This document shows, piece by piece, positions 25,018 to 36,093 of a DNA stretch of 64,000 nt. The DNA is from Deroplatys truncata (lineage: Eukaryota > Arthropoda > Insecta > Mantodea > Mantidae), in the NCBI GenBank assembly GCA_030765065.1, contig CM060990.1, forward strand, positions 501,508,190 to 501,572,189, given 5' to 3'. Positions within the stretch are counted from its first letter, which is position 1. Each line of letters starts with the position of its first letter. The notes beneath the pieces were generated by a model, which did not search any database, was not told where the DNA came from, and was given only the letters and a program-made list of their open reading frames with translations. Both the position numbers and the translations under genes were made by a program.

Positions 25018-25053
25018 GAATGAAGTCCAATGCTCCAGGTCACACTATTTATA
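25018..25053 (-). promoter_or_regulatory. core promoter of the PolB gene (TATA + Inr)
   Basis: On the minus strand TATAAATAG (25053-25045) is followed by an arthropod-type initiator TCATTC (25023-25018). The initiator A (25021) is 32 nt from the first T of the TATA box, the canonical spacing. It lies about 390 nt upstream of the first in-frame ATG, and no ATG in the polymerase frame occurs between. The 5' part of the gene may have been spliced or lost its start: CGAGGTAAAG near 24955 could be a donor. Confidence 0.6.
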
Positions 25054-25379
25054 GAGGAGGCACGAACCTTTCTAGATCAATTATATCCTGAATTTTAATA
25101 CTAAAAACGGTGGTGAAGCGTGTAAGCTCTTATATTGCAATTCGTGTAACACCGATGTTCGGGCGTCTCCGTACAGGTTCGAGTGCTTAGAGAAAGTGTA
25201 AAGTATTGCGAGGATGATGTATTGTTAGGGTATAATCGTACAGATTCGGGTGCTTGACTCGTGAGGGTGATGAACGACCCGTCGACCGAGCAAGAGACAA
25301 GCATTCCCCCTGCGCAACGAAACCTAGAAGCAAAAAAGATGCGAGTGAAGGTAAATCTTGGTAGCATACACCACTCCAG

Positions 25380-26700
25380 CATTCGCGTTCAGACCAGGGA
25401 AAACCATAAAAAATCCATGACCAGAGTGAGCGACCAACGGGAATCGAACCAGGGAGACCTTCAGATTGTTGACGTTAAAGATGTAAATTATATAGAATGG
25501 AAGGAAATCGAGATAGCAAACAACTCTCAGGATTCGCCTACAGACCAAAGAAAACCATGAAAAATCCCAGGCTGGAGTGAGCGTCGAACCGCACTCGAAC
25601 CAGGGACTCTAGAAGCACACGTGAAAGATATAAATGAAAAATATTTAAAGGGAAAGGAAAACGGAATCGACGAGAAACCACCCAGGCATTCGCCAGCAGA
25701 CCAAGACAAACCATAAAAAATATGATGTCGGAGTGAGCAACCAATGGGTATCGAACTCCTGAACCCTAAAAGCACACGTAAAAGATGCAAATTATATAGA
25801 ATGAAAGGAAGTCGTGATAGATGGGAAACCATCCAGACATTCACCTGCAGACCAGGGAAAATCATGAAAAATATGTCAGAGTGAACAACCAACGGGAATC
25901 GAACTCCTGAACCCTAAAAGCACACTTGAAAGATGCAAATTATATAGAATGAAAGGAAATCGGAATCGATGAGAAACCACTCAGGCATTCGCCTACAGAC
26001 CAGGGAAAACCACGAAAAATCTCAGGTCTGAGCGTGTGGTCGAAGGTAATCGAACCAGGGAAACCTTCAGATTGTACACGTGAAAGATGTAAATCAAATA
26101 AAATGAAAGAAAATCGTTATAGATGGGAAACCACTCAGGCATTCGCCTGCAGACCTGGAAAACCATGAAAAATCCCAGGATAGAGTGAGCTGCCGACGAG
26201 GATATCAAACAAAGGACCCTAGAAGCACACGTGAAAGTTGTAAATCAAATAATATGAAAGAAAATCGTGATAGATGAGAAACCACCCAGACATTCGCCTA
26301 CAGACCAGGGAAAATCACGAAAAATATGATGTCAGAGTGAACAACCAACGCAATCGAACCAGGGAGATCTTCAGATTGTACAGTGAAAGATGTAAATTAT
26401 ATAGAATGAAAGGAAATCGCGATAGATGAGAAACCAGCCAGGCATTCCGCTGCAGACCAGGGAAACCCGCGAAAAATCTGAGATCAGAGTGAACAGCCCA
26501 TGCTAATCGAACCAGGGAGATCACCGGATTATACACGTGAAAGATGTAAATGAATGGAAAATTAAATCGTGATAGATGAGAAACCACTCAGGCATTCGCA
26601 GCCAGATTAGCGAAAACTGCGAGAAACCTAAGCTCAGAGTGAGCGTCCCTACGGAAATCGAACCGGGGACCCCCGATGCAAACCACAGACGTTATCATCT
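25380..26700 (-). repeat. 152-bp tandem array with tRNA B-box-like cores
   Basis: Nine units of about 152 bp. Each contains GAGAAACCACTCAGGCATTC and CAGACCAGGGAAAACC, then a TCGAACC-type core. The cores sit near 25441, 25594, 25749, 25898, 26048, 26203, 26352, 26504 and 26656. Read on the minus strand the core is GGTTCGATTCC, a good Pol III B box, and the body matches the GGCGAATGC segment of nearby tRNA SINEs. The array therefore looks like a tandemly amplified SINE-like unit between the polymerase promoter and the right terminus. Minus-strand open frames through it are shadows. Confidence 0.85.
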
Positions 26701-26725
26701 GAACCAGACCGTAAAAACAGGTTTA

Positions 26726-27078
26726 CGTATTCCCTATCTCTCCTGTATAAAGCGTATCCCCCCCTCCTTCAGCATCTGTCTATCCTAACATCTGCTCACG
26801 TTTTCCCTATCTTTCCCATATAAACCATATTCCACTTCTCAAACTCTGTCTAGTCTAGAACTTCTCCACGTATTCCCCCGCCTCTCTCATATAAAGCGCA
26901 TCCTCACTTCTTCAACCTCTATCTAGCCTAGCATCGATCCTCGTAGTCCCTATCTTCCCCATATAAACGCATTTTTCCTCCTTGAAGGGTCTCTCAACCT
27001 AGCATATACCCTCGTTTTCCCTATCCTTTCCCATATAAACGCAAAAAAGTGGCCCAGCTTCCCTCTATATATGCTACT
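26726..27078 (-). repeat. element 1 right terminal inverted repeat
   Basis: Reverse complement of 18704-19056, ending CCCTCTATATATGCTACT. The inner boundary is sharp: homology ends at 26726, where the 152-bp array begins. Confidence 0.9.
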
Positions 27079-27671
27079 TATATGCATTCACGTCAGTAAT
27101 TAATTATGTAATGATATGCGCTAAGAACTTAATGATTATTACTTAAGATACTAAATACTTTAAAACGGTATTAAGACGATATCTGTAAATAAATATACAC
27201 TGCGAATATAAACGCATTCGAAGAAAAGGAAATTGTAGAATATTCTTGAAAGCAGAAATTAAGGGTTGAGCGGACGTCCGGTTAGCCCAGGTCTTTAACC
27301 TAGATTAACAATGGGCAGGCATCCGGTCAACCACAATGTGTCCTTGCCTCAGGTTAAGACCGGCGCCAGTTTGTCGAGGAGCAAACTCTTTTAATACTAC
27401 AAGATACATGCATAAGAAACAGTTAGGGGGCTTATGTCAATAAAAATGAACTCCAAAACGTACGTGCCTTATCGTTAAATCTTAACCAGTGCACAAAATA
27501 TTTCTGCTAGCAAAATAACGGGACCGAATAGAAGCAGGGGGACCAGGAATTCAGAACTGCGAATCATAATTTTCCAATACATTTAAAACCACGTATAGGA
27601 AACAAAATAGATGTCACATGACCAACAAATAACACGTGACTAAGAAAGAGAGGAGCCAAATATCAAGTGTG
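27079..27671. other. right flank of element 1, no gene
   Basis: The first 50 bp continue the 34-bp tandem array. At about 27290-27360 an inverted pair (GGTCTTTAACC and GGTTAAGACC) could form a hairpin. Otherwise AT-rich with no gene. Confidence 0.5.
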
Positions 27672-27851
27672 GAGAAGCTCCGAAAAGTCATGTGCAAGCA
27701 TTCCCAAACTTACCAGCACAGTGTCAACATCGTCATGCGAATAATTACGTATTGCAACTGAGAAGCTCCGAAAAGTCATGTGCATCTCTGCCTCAAACTC
27801 ACCATCAGTGTGTTAACGTCGTCATGCGAATAGTTGCGTATTAAAACTGAA
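27672..27851. repeat. tandem duplication of an about 88-bp unit
   Basis: GAGAAGCTCCGAAAAGTCAT begins two consecutive units. They share GTGTCAACATCGTCATGCGAA-like sequence and differ by about a dozen bases. No function is suggested. Confidence 0.75.
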
Positions 27852-28369
27852 TAGGAATCGGACTAAAGGGGAACACTACTATGGAAAATTGCACGTTTAT
27901 TAAAAATACAGGGCGCCAAAGAGAGACATAAGCGTCCGTTATGGCGGAGTGGTTTGTGACGAAGTCACTAGGAGTGGGAGAAGGCTAATCAGATGGCAAT
28001 AAATTGAGCAGTAATTCTAAAGCCGGAATCAAGAACCTTTTTATGTCTCCGTCAACACCTACACGTCCTGACATCAAGATTTCATCGCTCCGAGAAGAAG
28101 AGACATCATAATCCATACCTCCATGTGCCCTCCCTCTTCCTTCTCTCCCCCTTCCAAGCCGCAACTGCCCGACAAGTGAACCGCCGCAAGGATTTTCGTG
28201 AAAATCCTTGTGTCGCAGCTTTGGAAAATACTGAACTTGAATACCAAGTAAATACTAAGTTAAATACACACACACGCACGCACACATAAACCTTTTTCAA
28301 AAACGTCTTTTGGATTCAGGAAGTCTCAAAACATGTATTTCAAATGAAACCTGAACATCGAATTTTGGG
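27852..28369. other. no gene; short dispersed-repeat fragment
   Basis: At about 28200-28320 the minus strand (TTGGTATTCAAGTTCAGTAT with an adjacent (TG)n run) resembles 48220-48345, so it is another fragment of that dispersed family. The rest is unremarkable. Confidence 0.45.
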
Positions 28370-28535
28370 TGGAATTCAATACTTCCTCTTACTTTTTACT
28401 ATAGGTGGGCCTCACGAGGCTGAGAGCACTCCATGCCAGGCCTCCCAAAGGTGGAAAAATGCACACGCTTGTATCGGGAATCAAACCCAAAACCACTCGC
28501 ATCGCAGAGAGGAGCGCTACCGCATTGTTATAGAA
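28370..28535 (-). repeat. tRNA-derived SINE fragment
   Basis: On the minus strand an A-box-like TGCGGTAGCGCTCC is followed at tRNA spacing by the B-box GGGTTTGATTCCC, then a body (CTTTGGGAGGCCTGGCATGG). It does not complete a tRNA cloverleaf, so it is a SINE head with body. Confidence 0.6.
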
Positions 28536-29739
28536 ACATAAAGAGCCCCGTTAATTGCCCTAGTTTTAAGGGCTGTATTGTGCCAGTTGTGTTTTACTTC
28601 TGGCGTTATTAGCACGATCTTCATTATTAGTTTTGTTTACATTGCTGCTCTCTAATAAGAGGATAATTCGAGAAATATTAAACCATGAACAAATATACGC
28701 ACCACTCATATTCTGTGTTCTTGTGAGGTTTGTCATATGATTTTAAAAACGTGACTGGTATTGTAGGAGAAAATACAGATTGCATAAATTAATATAAGTG
28801 TAAGTAACTAATTTGGTTGCATGTTTACTTAAACTTCTCTTCAGACAACCCTGCGGCTTTGAAGTAGCAGATTTATATTCAGAATTTATCTACATATAAT
28901 TGATTATATTGTGGCGTGTTAATAATTTAGGTGTTTCATTGTCATTACCAGACATACGTATTGTTGTTCTACGTTGTCATTACCAGACATATTGTTGCTT
29001 TCCTTTCATGTTGACTGGGATGACGTCAATCCTGACTGGGAGTTTTTGCTAGCCACGAGTTGTGGGGATAGCGGCAGTCTTACTGAGCATTCCGTGAGGT
29101 GTGGATCGCTCTTGCAAGCCGGCTTTGGATCGGTGAACATCTCCCCTCATCTTTCATATTTAATAACGTAGGAACCCCAAACGGTTGGGAAATAAATGTA
29201 GGAATGTGTAAGTAGATTTGTGTTATGCATTTTGTACAGTGAAAACCCACGCCTTCCTCTTACCCTCCACACCACGTTTCGGTCCTCCGCAGCCAAGTGA
29301 GCATACGTACTTTCAATGTACGTGATGGGTACTCAAAATTAATTTAAATTTCATGTGAACGTTTAGGCCTCTACCCAGCATGTAATAATATACAGGATGT
29401 AAATAGAAAACACCGCAAGGATTTTACTGGTAGTAGATGGTTCCCACTCAATCAATTTGAGATAAGAAACCAATGGTCTACGAAGCCAAGTTACCGTGTT
29501 GTGTGTATTCAAATTAATTATAGACTGGGATCAATAAATCAAAATCAGAACCAAAATACGAGTCTGTATTAGAAACGAAGTAGAGCTCGTCAGGGACTTA
29601 GTTGAACCTGTATTTTAACTCTCTGAATAAGCATTTCTAAGTTCTTCCGTTATCAAAATCGCTGAAAATGTGGACCTAACATATGACTGCACGCCGCTGC
29701 AATGGATAAGAGGTTGTGGGGATCGACTAAAAAGCATAG
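28536..29739. other. no gene recognised
   Basis: AT-rich, with a GC-richer patch at about 29000-29140 that contains another TGACGTCA palindrome near 29023. A small duplication (TTGTCATTACCAGACATA) occurs twice at about 28940-28990. No coding region was recognised. Confidence 0.45.
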
Positions 29740-29900
29740 GAGGATTCCGATAGCTGTATTGCGACCGAGCGGTTAGGTGAATCGCTTGTGAACTAAAATA
29801 AGCATACGAACTGAAGTTTGAATCTGGAATGGGTAAACTCTTTTTTCCCCTTATTTTCCATCCTGGAAACAATGTTATGCGCATCCCTTAAACAGGCAAA
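29740..29900 (+). repeat. tRNA-derived SINE fragment
   Basis: A-box-like GCGACCGAGCGGTTAGGTG and B-box-like AAGTTTGAATCTGG, then a T/C-rich body (TTTTTTCCCCTTATTTTCC). Head and body order match the other SINEs in the window. Confidence 0.55.
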
Positions 29901-30306
29901 GTACTATCTTCATGTGTAATGCAAAGTGTCACTTACTGATGCGTCTTCTCACATCTAAGTCTGGAGGGTTGTAAACCGATACTGCCTTGAAGATTTTGGC
30001 TGGCGATGTTTACGTGTTAGGTCATTAAGAGCAATTTGAATCTAACAGTTAATCAGGTGGAACAAATCCACTCATCTATGAACCAAGTAATAGTACAAAG
30101 TACTATGACTTCCAAAAAGAGGCGCTGAGAATGTGGTAGCATGATATCCTTGGCAGGTCTGTAACAGCACCATTCGGCTTAGTTGTTTGTTACTCAAATC
30201 ATAGGTAACCGCTGTATTCTCCAATACAGTAACGTCACTCACGTGTCCTTTCCTATTTGCCTTCAGCACACAAATTTACGTTGAAGTAGTTGAACACTCG
30301 GGGAAT

Positions 30307-31374
30307 ATGGAGCAAAACTATACTTTTGTTGAACTCGCTAATATGCACCTTGTGTACGGCGGAGCAGGAGGTCGTGCTTCAATAGCCGCACAGATTTACA
30401 GCGAAAGGTTATCCAATAGACGCCATCCTCATCGCACTACTTTGGAGTCTGTGGATCGGCATTTGCGAAAAAGTGGTTCTTTGGTACCAAATAGAGCAGA
30501 TTGCGGTACAAGGCGCACTTGTCGCACTCCGGAGTTCGAAGAAAATATACTGCATACACTGCAAGAGGAACCGTCAACCAGCATCCGTGTTATTGCACGT
30601 GCAATAGGTATCAACCACAAGTGTGTGGAAAATCTAGCACAAGGAGCAGCTCTACACCTTCTATCTGCAAAAGGTGCAACCCTTAACTCAGAGGGATTTT
30701 AATTTATGCCTGCGGTTTTACGAATGGGTCTTAAGGCAGCCGCCGGAATTGTATTCATTAGTGTTCACAGATGAGGTCACGTTTAGCAGGGATGGGCGGA
30801 TTCTAAACTACAAGAAGTCGTATATGGGAATACCAAAATTCGCATGCTACTGAGCAGAAAAACCACCAACAGCAGTTTATGGTGAGCATATGGGTTGGCA
30901 TTGTTTCTAAATACGTTATTGGAACATGCGTTATTCCTCCTCGACTGCGTGGTGATACTCATAAAACACTTCTTTGTATGTATTGCCAGCTCTTTTGGAA
31001 GGAGTACCGCTTAATATTAGGGCTCAACTGCATTTCCAAACACGATGGGGCTCCAGTGCATTATGCTATAACGTATGGGAGCATCTAAATCAAGTCTTCC
31101 AAAATCGCTGGATCGGAAGATTCTGCATCTACCGTGCGCTGACCACCTTGTTCTCGGACCTCAATCCCATGCATTTCTTTTTCTGGGATCATCTTCAGAC
31201 TATGGTGCATTCATCACCGATTGATTCTAAAGAGATGCTGGTTGCCGGCATTATTGTAACCAGTGATGAGATTCGCAATGCACCAGGAATGCTCAACAGG
31301 GATCAGGAATCATTTCAGCGTAGATGTTGCCCTTGCATTAATGCTAGAGGTCGCCATTTTGAACAATTCCTTTG
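30307..31374 (+). pseudogene. Tc1/mariner-like (IS630-type) transposase pseudogene
   Basis: A cut-and-paste transposase relic. The first 100 codons are open and resemble the N-terminal helix-turn-helix of insect IS630/Tc1-type transposases (MEQNYTFVELANMHLVYGG, later NRRHPHRTTLESVDRHLR and GSLVP). After a frameshift near 30600 the catalytic region is recognisable in shifting frames: FTDEVTFSRDG (first Asp, about 30770), HDGAPVHYA (second Asp, about 31043) and DLNPMHFFFWDHL (third acidic region, about 31160). The end is near 31374. At least three frameshifts or stops make it dead. The two adjacent frames after 31000 are one original frame broken by an indel. I could not identify terminal inverted repeats. 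Confidence 0.82.
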
Positions 31375-31737
31375 AAAGCAGTGCATTTTCTTCATTCGTT
31401 TGCTTATCTTTATTCTGATTGTACCTATGTATTGTAACGTTAATTCCCAGATAATTTTTTGTGTAATAATTCAGTCACACTTAGGTCTTTTAAGTACTTA
31501 TAAATTTACATTTTTATAACCATTGTTTGTGCAGACTTGTACTAGTTCATTCAAATTACTGCACTATGTGGTTTTCAGTGTGTACTATTTAGGTCATTAA
31601 AGTGTAAATTACAATTAAAACAATTTTAAATTAAAAACTTGAGCATTGGTTAAGTTAAAAATTATACGCCCACAACACAAATGTTCCCTTAAACCAAATG
31701 AAATTAAACAAGTGCTTAAAAGGAAAGACAGAGAGAA
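31375..31737. other. no gene recognised
   Basis: AT-rich flank of the transposase relic. No inverted terminus was found here. Confidence 0.4.
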
Positions 31738-31739
31738 GC

Positions 31740-31777
<38 letters not shown>

Positions 31778-31885
31778 TGAAGCAACCCGCCCATTGGGAT
31801 TCAAACCCGAAATTTGAATGTCTGCTTAACTGTGCCTTTCAGTTAACAAACCCTTTGCGCTAAAGACGCAATTTCCGAGTAGCTC
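31738..31885 (-). repeat. (TAA)n microsatellite and tRNA-derived SINE head
   Basis: An (ATA)n run at 31740-31773 ends a minus-strand SINE. Its head has A-box-like TTTAGCGCAAAGGGTTTG and B-box CGGGTTTGAATCCC. The microsatellite is in the position of the SINE 3' tail. Confidence 0.6.
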
Positions 31886-33514
31886 CACTTATTTTGTTAT
31901 CATGCCTTACAGTTGAAGTGGAAACTCAATGGTGTGCAAGCTGCCTAGCAATTTTAAGGCACAACTCAGTGTTTTGACTTCGTAAACCATAGATTTCCTA
32001 TCTCAATTTGATTGTCCATGAACCATTTATTATCAGTAAAATTCGTATGGTGTTATTCATTTACACCCGGTAGATATTTCAATTTACATTAATGTCGGTC
32101 AATATCCTATTATGCTGTAGCTTGTGTTAAGATTATTTACTGTAGTATTTTGAGCTTTGATACCTTCTCATTTATTCTATATTACGCTCAAATATAGGTT
32201 TGAAGTGAATAAAAATTATTTGTAAAAACAATAGGGACATGCCAATTTCAGAGCTTACCAAGAGGAGGGGAGTCAGTTGGGAAACTTTGGAAACCGCTGT
32301 GTAGACAATGTCGAAAAAGAATTACTCATCAGATTTTTCCTGAAGAAGATAATTTTGGTGATGAAAGAGAAGCTGTATAATTGGAATTAGTTTTTCAACA
32401 GTACAGGATTTCTCTAATTAGATTGACAAGCTTTGGCGTTTTAAGGAGACTTGACACAAAGACACACTCTTTAGCTGACAGTCATTGGGTTGTATTCAAG
32501 CACTGGTAGCAGTGGGTCCATTCTTCTAGTTTACACCGAGGTGTTTTTCCTTTTCCTATTGTTTGACTGGCAGTTCCGTTTCTCAAGGCAAACAATTCAT
32601 TCTAATTTTAAACACATGCTCGGAAGGTGTCTGCATAATAGTTTACAAATCTTAATATCGCTGTTGCATAATTTGGGAACTACTAGTTATTTTATCGTAA
32701 ATGTTATTCATCACATGAAATGTTCCACGTATAACAGTTTTTGGCTCTTCTGCATACAAGATTTTCATGGATTAACCTAAGGACTTAATTTTGAATTTTG
32801 ATTTCGTATGTCATACAGTTTTATATAAAAATTTTGTGTAATGTCTCAAAAACCTCACATCTTCACTTATTCTATTATTAATATAATATTACTTCTAACT
32901 TACTTTTATTTTATTAAAGGTGCTATTCATAGTGTTTTACTTTGTTTTCTACATATACTAAGCTTTCGAATACCAGTAAGGCAAAGGAAAATTTCATCAC
33001 ATGGGACGTTTTATATACTGTAGAAAATGTTGTTTCTTAGAAAATCAGTTTTAGATATACCCATCTTATTATTCTGTGTTAGGTATTTATTTGAGATTAA
33101 AATCTCCGGTTAACCACATTTGCGTCACTTGCGATAGCGTCAAAACATTTGCTGTAGATCCATAACATACTTGCGACAGTAAGTCATAAATAAGCTCAAG
33201 AACATTTTTGTGTTAGGTGGGTATCACGTTACCATGTTAGGGCACAGTTTTCCCACCCTCTCTCCCAAACTGCGGACTGGCACGCGAATAAGTGCGTGGT
33301 GTGGTTAAAATTGAGTTTTTTTATATATATCTTAACGTCCTAAACCAAGTAATAAAACAAGCGAAATGTTTTGTTTTGTTTTGCTTTAGATGTCATATAA
33401 GGGGTCTGTTTGAGTATGAAATGTACTTCACAAAAGCAATACGATAAATTTTGACTTCTCTGTATTATACTACTTCTTTCTACTACACGCTTACAGTAAG
33501 TAGAGGAAGTATTC
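31886..33514. other. no gene recognised
   Basis: AT-rich DNA up to the left target-site duplication of element 2. Only short open frames without motifs are present. Confidence 0.5.
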
Positions 33515-34484
33515 CACACAAGTAGGGGTAAAATGATGGTTCACGGCCACTTAATATACAAGAATCTGCAATTAATATACTAATTAGACCCGCCCTCTCC
33601 CCCCGCCCCGCAGTGCCTTGGTGGTTTTAGTTGCAGCTGAGGGTCATAAATCTTGTTGAGTACAATGGAAGCTTGAGAGTTAAGCAATTAACGTTATCCT
33701 TCACGTGTCAAAACGAACAAAGGGGTCATAAATTTAAGGTTCTGTAACAAAGGCGAGATGTTTTTCCTACCCATTCCACATCAGGCCACTTCTGCACCTG
33801 TTGCAGTTACCCACCCCCACCTCCATTGTTTGTCGAACACGTGCGGGACCAAAGAGCTTACTGGACAAAGGAAGGGATTTCTATTGTGTGCCTTTCTATT
33901 GTCCGGGGCAAGGCTACTTTCTGGCATACTCATTCCACTAGCTTTTAACAAAAGAACAATGCTTACCCTTCAGCTGTCAAATGAACAAAGCCCATGATGA
34001 ATTAGGGTCGTGACAAAGAGAACCTAAAGCCAGTTAACAGAGAAACAAGTTCTATTGTCCGGGTCAAGCCTTTATTTCTCATTCCACTGCCCCATAACAA
34101 AGCCGTTCCCTTGCCATTGTTTCTCGAGCACTGCTAGCTTAACAAAAGAATCTGAAGGTGGCTTCATGCTCGGCCTGTCCTTGTTCGCGTGAAAGAGAGA
34201 GAAGCTTGTTTACCAGCTATACGTAAACAACGTCAGAGTCGGCCATCTTTATTTTTTCCCTGAGGGGCTGTTCTCTCCGATGTTTTACGAGATCCTAGGA
34301 ATATATCCGAGCATAGTTAAACAAGCTCTCTGTTTATGTAGTTGACGTTTCAATCACGATATAAAAATGTATTTAACCTATGTCGTTACATGCATTAAAC
34401 CTCTGCGTGGATATCCATAGATAGGTGTTCGATTCTTACTGTAATCAAAAGTTTATTGCTAATGAGAAATTAATGATTGATATT

Positions 34485-35195
34485 ATTATATCATTACCTT
34501 AATTAATAAAAGGGCGTTCAGAGGATTGTAGCTCGAATCTTACCAAGTGAAACTCTAGCGCGTAATAACTATTAAACTATGCACGGGCAGATTAAAAATT
34601 GTATTTAATAAATATAATTTTAATTTTTTATATCATTACTCTAATTAATGAAAGGGTGTTCAGAGGGTTCTAGCTCGAATCTTACCCAGCGAAACTCTAA
34701 TGCATAATAAATATTAAACTATGCAAGGTCTGATTAAAATGAATTTAACAATAATAATTTAGTTTTTATATATCATTACAATAATTAATAAAAGGGTGTT
34801 CAGGGGGTCCTAGATCGAATCTGCGAAACTCTAATGCGCAATAACTATTAAACTATGCACGGACAGATTAAAACGTATTTAACAAATATAATTTAATTTT
34901 TTATACATCATTACCCTAATTAATGAAAGGGTGTTCAGAAGGATCTAGCTCGAATCTGCGAAACTCTAATTCTTAATAAATATTAAACTATGCACGGCCA
35001 GATTAAAACGTGTTTAACAAATATAATTTAATTTATACGACATTACAATGTTTAACGAGCTGTATTCTTAGAAATCCAGAGGTCCTTAGTTTGAATCTTG
35101 CCCTGCGAAACGCTATAATAACTATTACGTTATTGAAGCAGGGGGCGGTCGGATTAAAATTGCATTTAACAAATATAATTATTTATATTAAACCC
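34485..35195 (+). repeat. subterminal array, about 150-bp units, left arm
   Basis: Five units contain TTAATTAATAAAAGGG, GTTCAGAGG, a TAGCTCGAATCTTACC-type core, AACTATTAAACTATGCACGG and an AT-rich spacer. The TCGAATC core resembles a Pol III B box. The array is mirrored at 46495-47215. Confidence 0.85.
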
Positions 35196-35285
35196 TGATG
35201 CATACTTAGATATCCCGATGCCTAACACCATTCTTTCATCTTCTCCTCTTTTTTCTTTCTATCTATCTCTTTCTTTCTCCACGAC

Positions 35286-35700
35286 TTGTACACATTCAGG
35301 CGTTCACATATGCACGAGCACTTGCACACACATCAGCAAACATATACCAGTACACGCACACACGTACATGCAAGTTCACACACGCACACACACGCAAGCA
35401 AATACACACACGCACATACATACACCAGTATACACACGCATTCACGCACCTCATGCGTATACATACATACACCAGTGCTCTTACACTCACACATACATAT
35501 ACATGGACACACACGCACACGCATACACACACATACACGCACACACACTCACGTACATACATACACCGTTACACTTGCACATACGCAAACGACCACACAC
35601 ACACGCGCGCGCAAGCACATATGCCTGTTCACTTACACCCAAACAGCATCAATCCACACACGCACACGCATACACACGCACACACCAACTCACGCGCATG
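35286..35700. repeat. 415-bp CA-rich alternating block, left arm
   Basis: Nearly continuous CA/TG and CG alternation with imperfect 4- to 6-bp periodicity. All six frames give long low-complexity translations (His/Thr or Cys/Val rich), which are not genes. Such alternating purine-pyrimidine DNA favours Z-DNA. The block is mirrored at 46005-46395. Confidence 0.9.
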
Positions 35701-35974
35701 TCCTGAATGAAAAGAGACAAAATGATGCAATGAAAGGACTTCCTTAATTTTCCTCTGTAAACTAGAATGTAACTGCATGCAGCGTTGTGTAAAGACATTA
35801 TGGATGTACTCTGAGAGAGAGAGAGAGAGGAAGTGAAACAAGTAGGGATAGAAGCGCTGAGAGCCTCTGCGCATGCGCAGCAAGAGATGATATCCTTGGT
35901 TGTAATAATCACGTGAGTGTAAGCATCACAGCCATGCTAACGTGTCGGCATCGCCTGGAGGGGGTTTAGATCCC

Positions 35975-35982
35975 TATATAAA
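35975..35982 (+). promoter_or_regulatory. TATA box of the two-exon gene, left arm
   Basis: TATATAAA lies 112 nt before the first in-frame ATG (36094) and 142 nt before the exon 1 donor. The same box is present in the right arm (about 44950-44957). No clear initiator is seen at the expected distance. Confidence 0.5.
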
Positions 35983-36093
35983 CAGTTATCTGCTCATGTT
36001 AGAACTGTTGTGTACTTATTAACTTTACATTTAAATTTTTAAAATCTAAAAAACGCAAAGTTTTTAGTTTAAGAAGAGGTGCAACCCATCTAC

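Larger units (their letters stand above)
18704..27078. mobile_element. element 1: Polinton-like element with PolB only
   Basis: An 8375-bp unit bounded by 353-bp terminal inverted repeats that start AGTAGCATATATAGAGGG. It is flanked by AATATG on the left and TATATG on the right, a 6-bp target duplication with one mismatch. It lies inside a 34-bp tandem array that continues on both sides. Between the ends, in order: a 73-80-bp degenerate array, an ACGTAAC-rich array, a damaged protein-primed family B DNA polymerase on the minus strand with its own TATA/initiator, and a 152-bp array. No integrase, capsid, protease or ATPase can be seen. Classical Polintons are 15-20 kb and carry these, so this is either a reduced derivative or a distinct polymerase-only lineage. 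AG/CT ends and a 6-bp duplication are Polinton hallmarks; membership is inferred from them plus PolB. Confidence 0.88.

Noticed and set aside
25324-26587. Several overlapping minus-strand frames of 70-120 codons
   Set aside because: They repeat the same phrase (MVFPGL, HLSRFPF) every 152 bp and are by-products of the tandem array.
35218-35747. Long His/Thr-rich or Cys/Val-rich open frames on both strands (also 45890-46462)
   Set aside because: They are translations of the CA/TG-rich low-complexity block in every frame; the mirrored arm shows the same in all frames.
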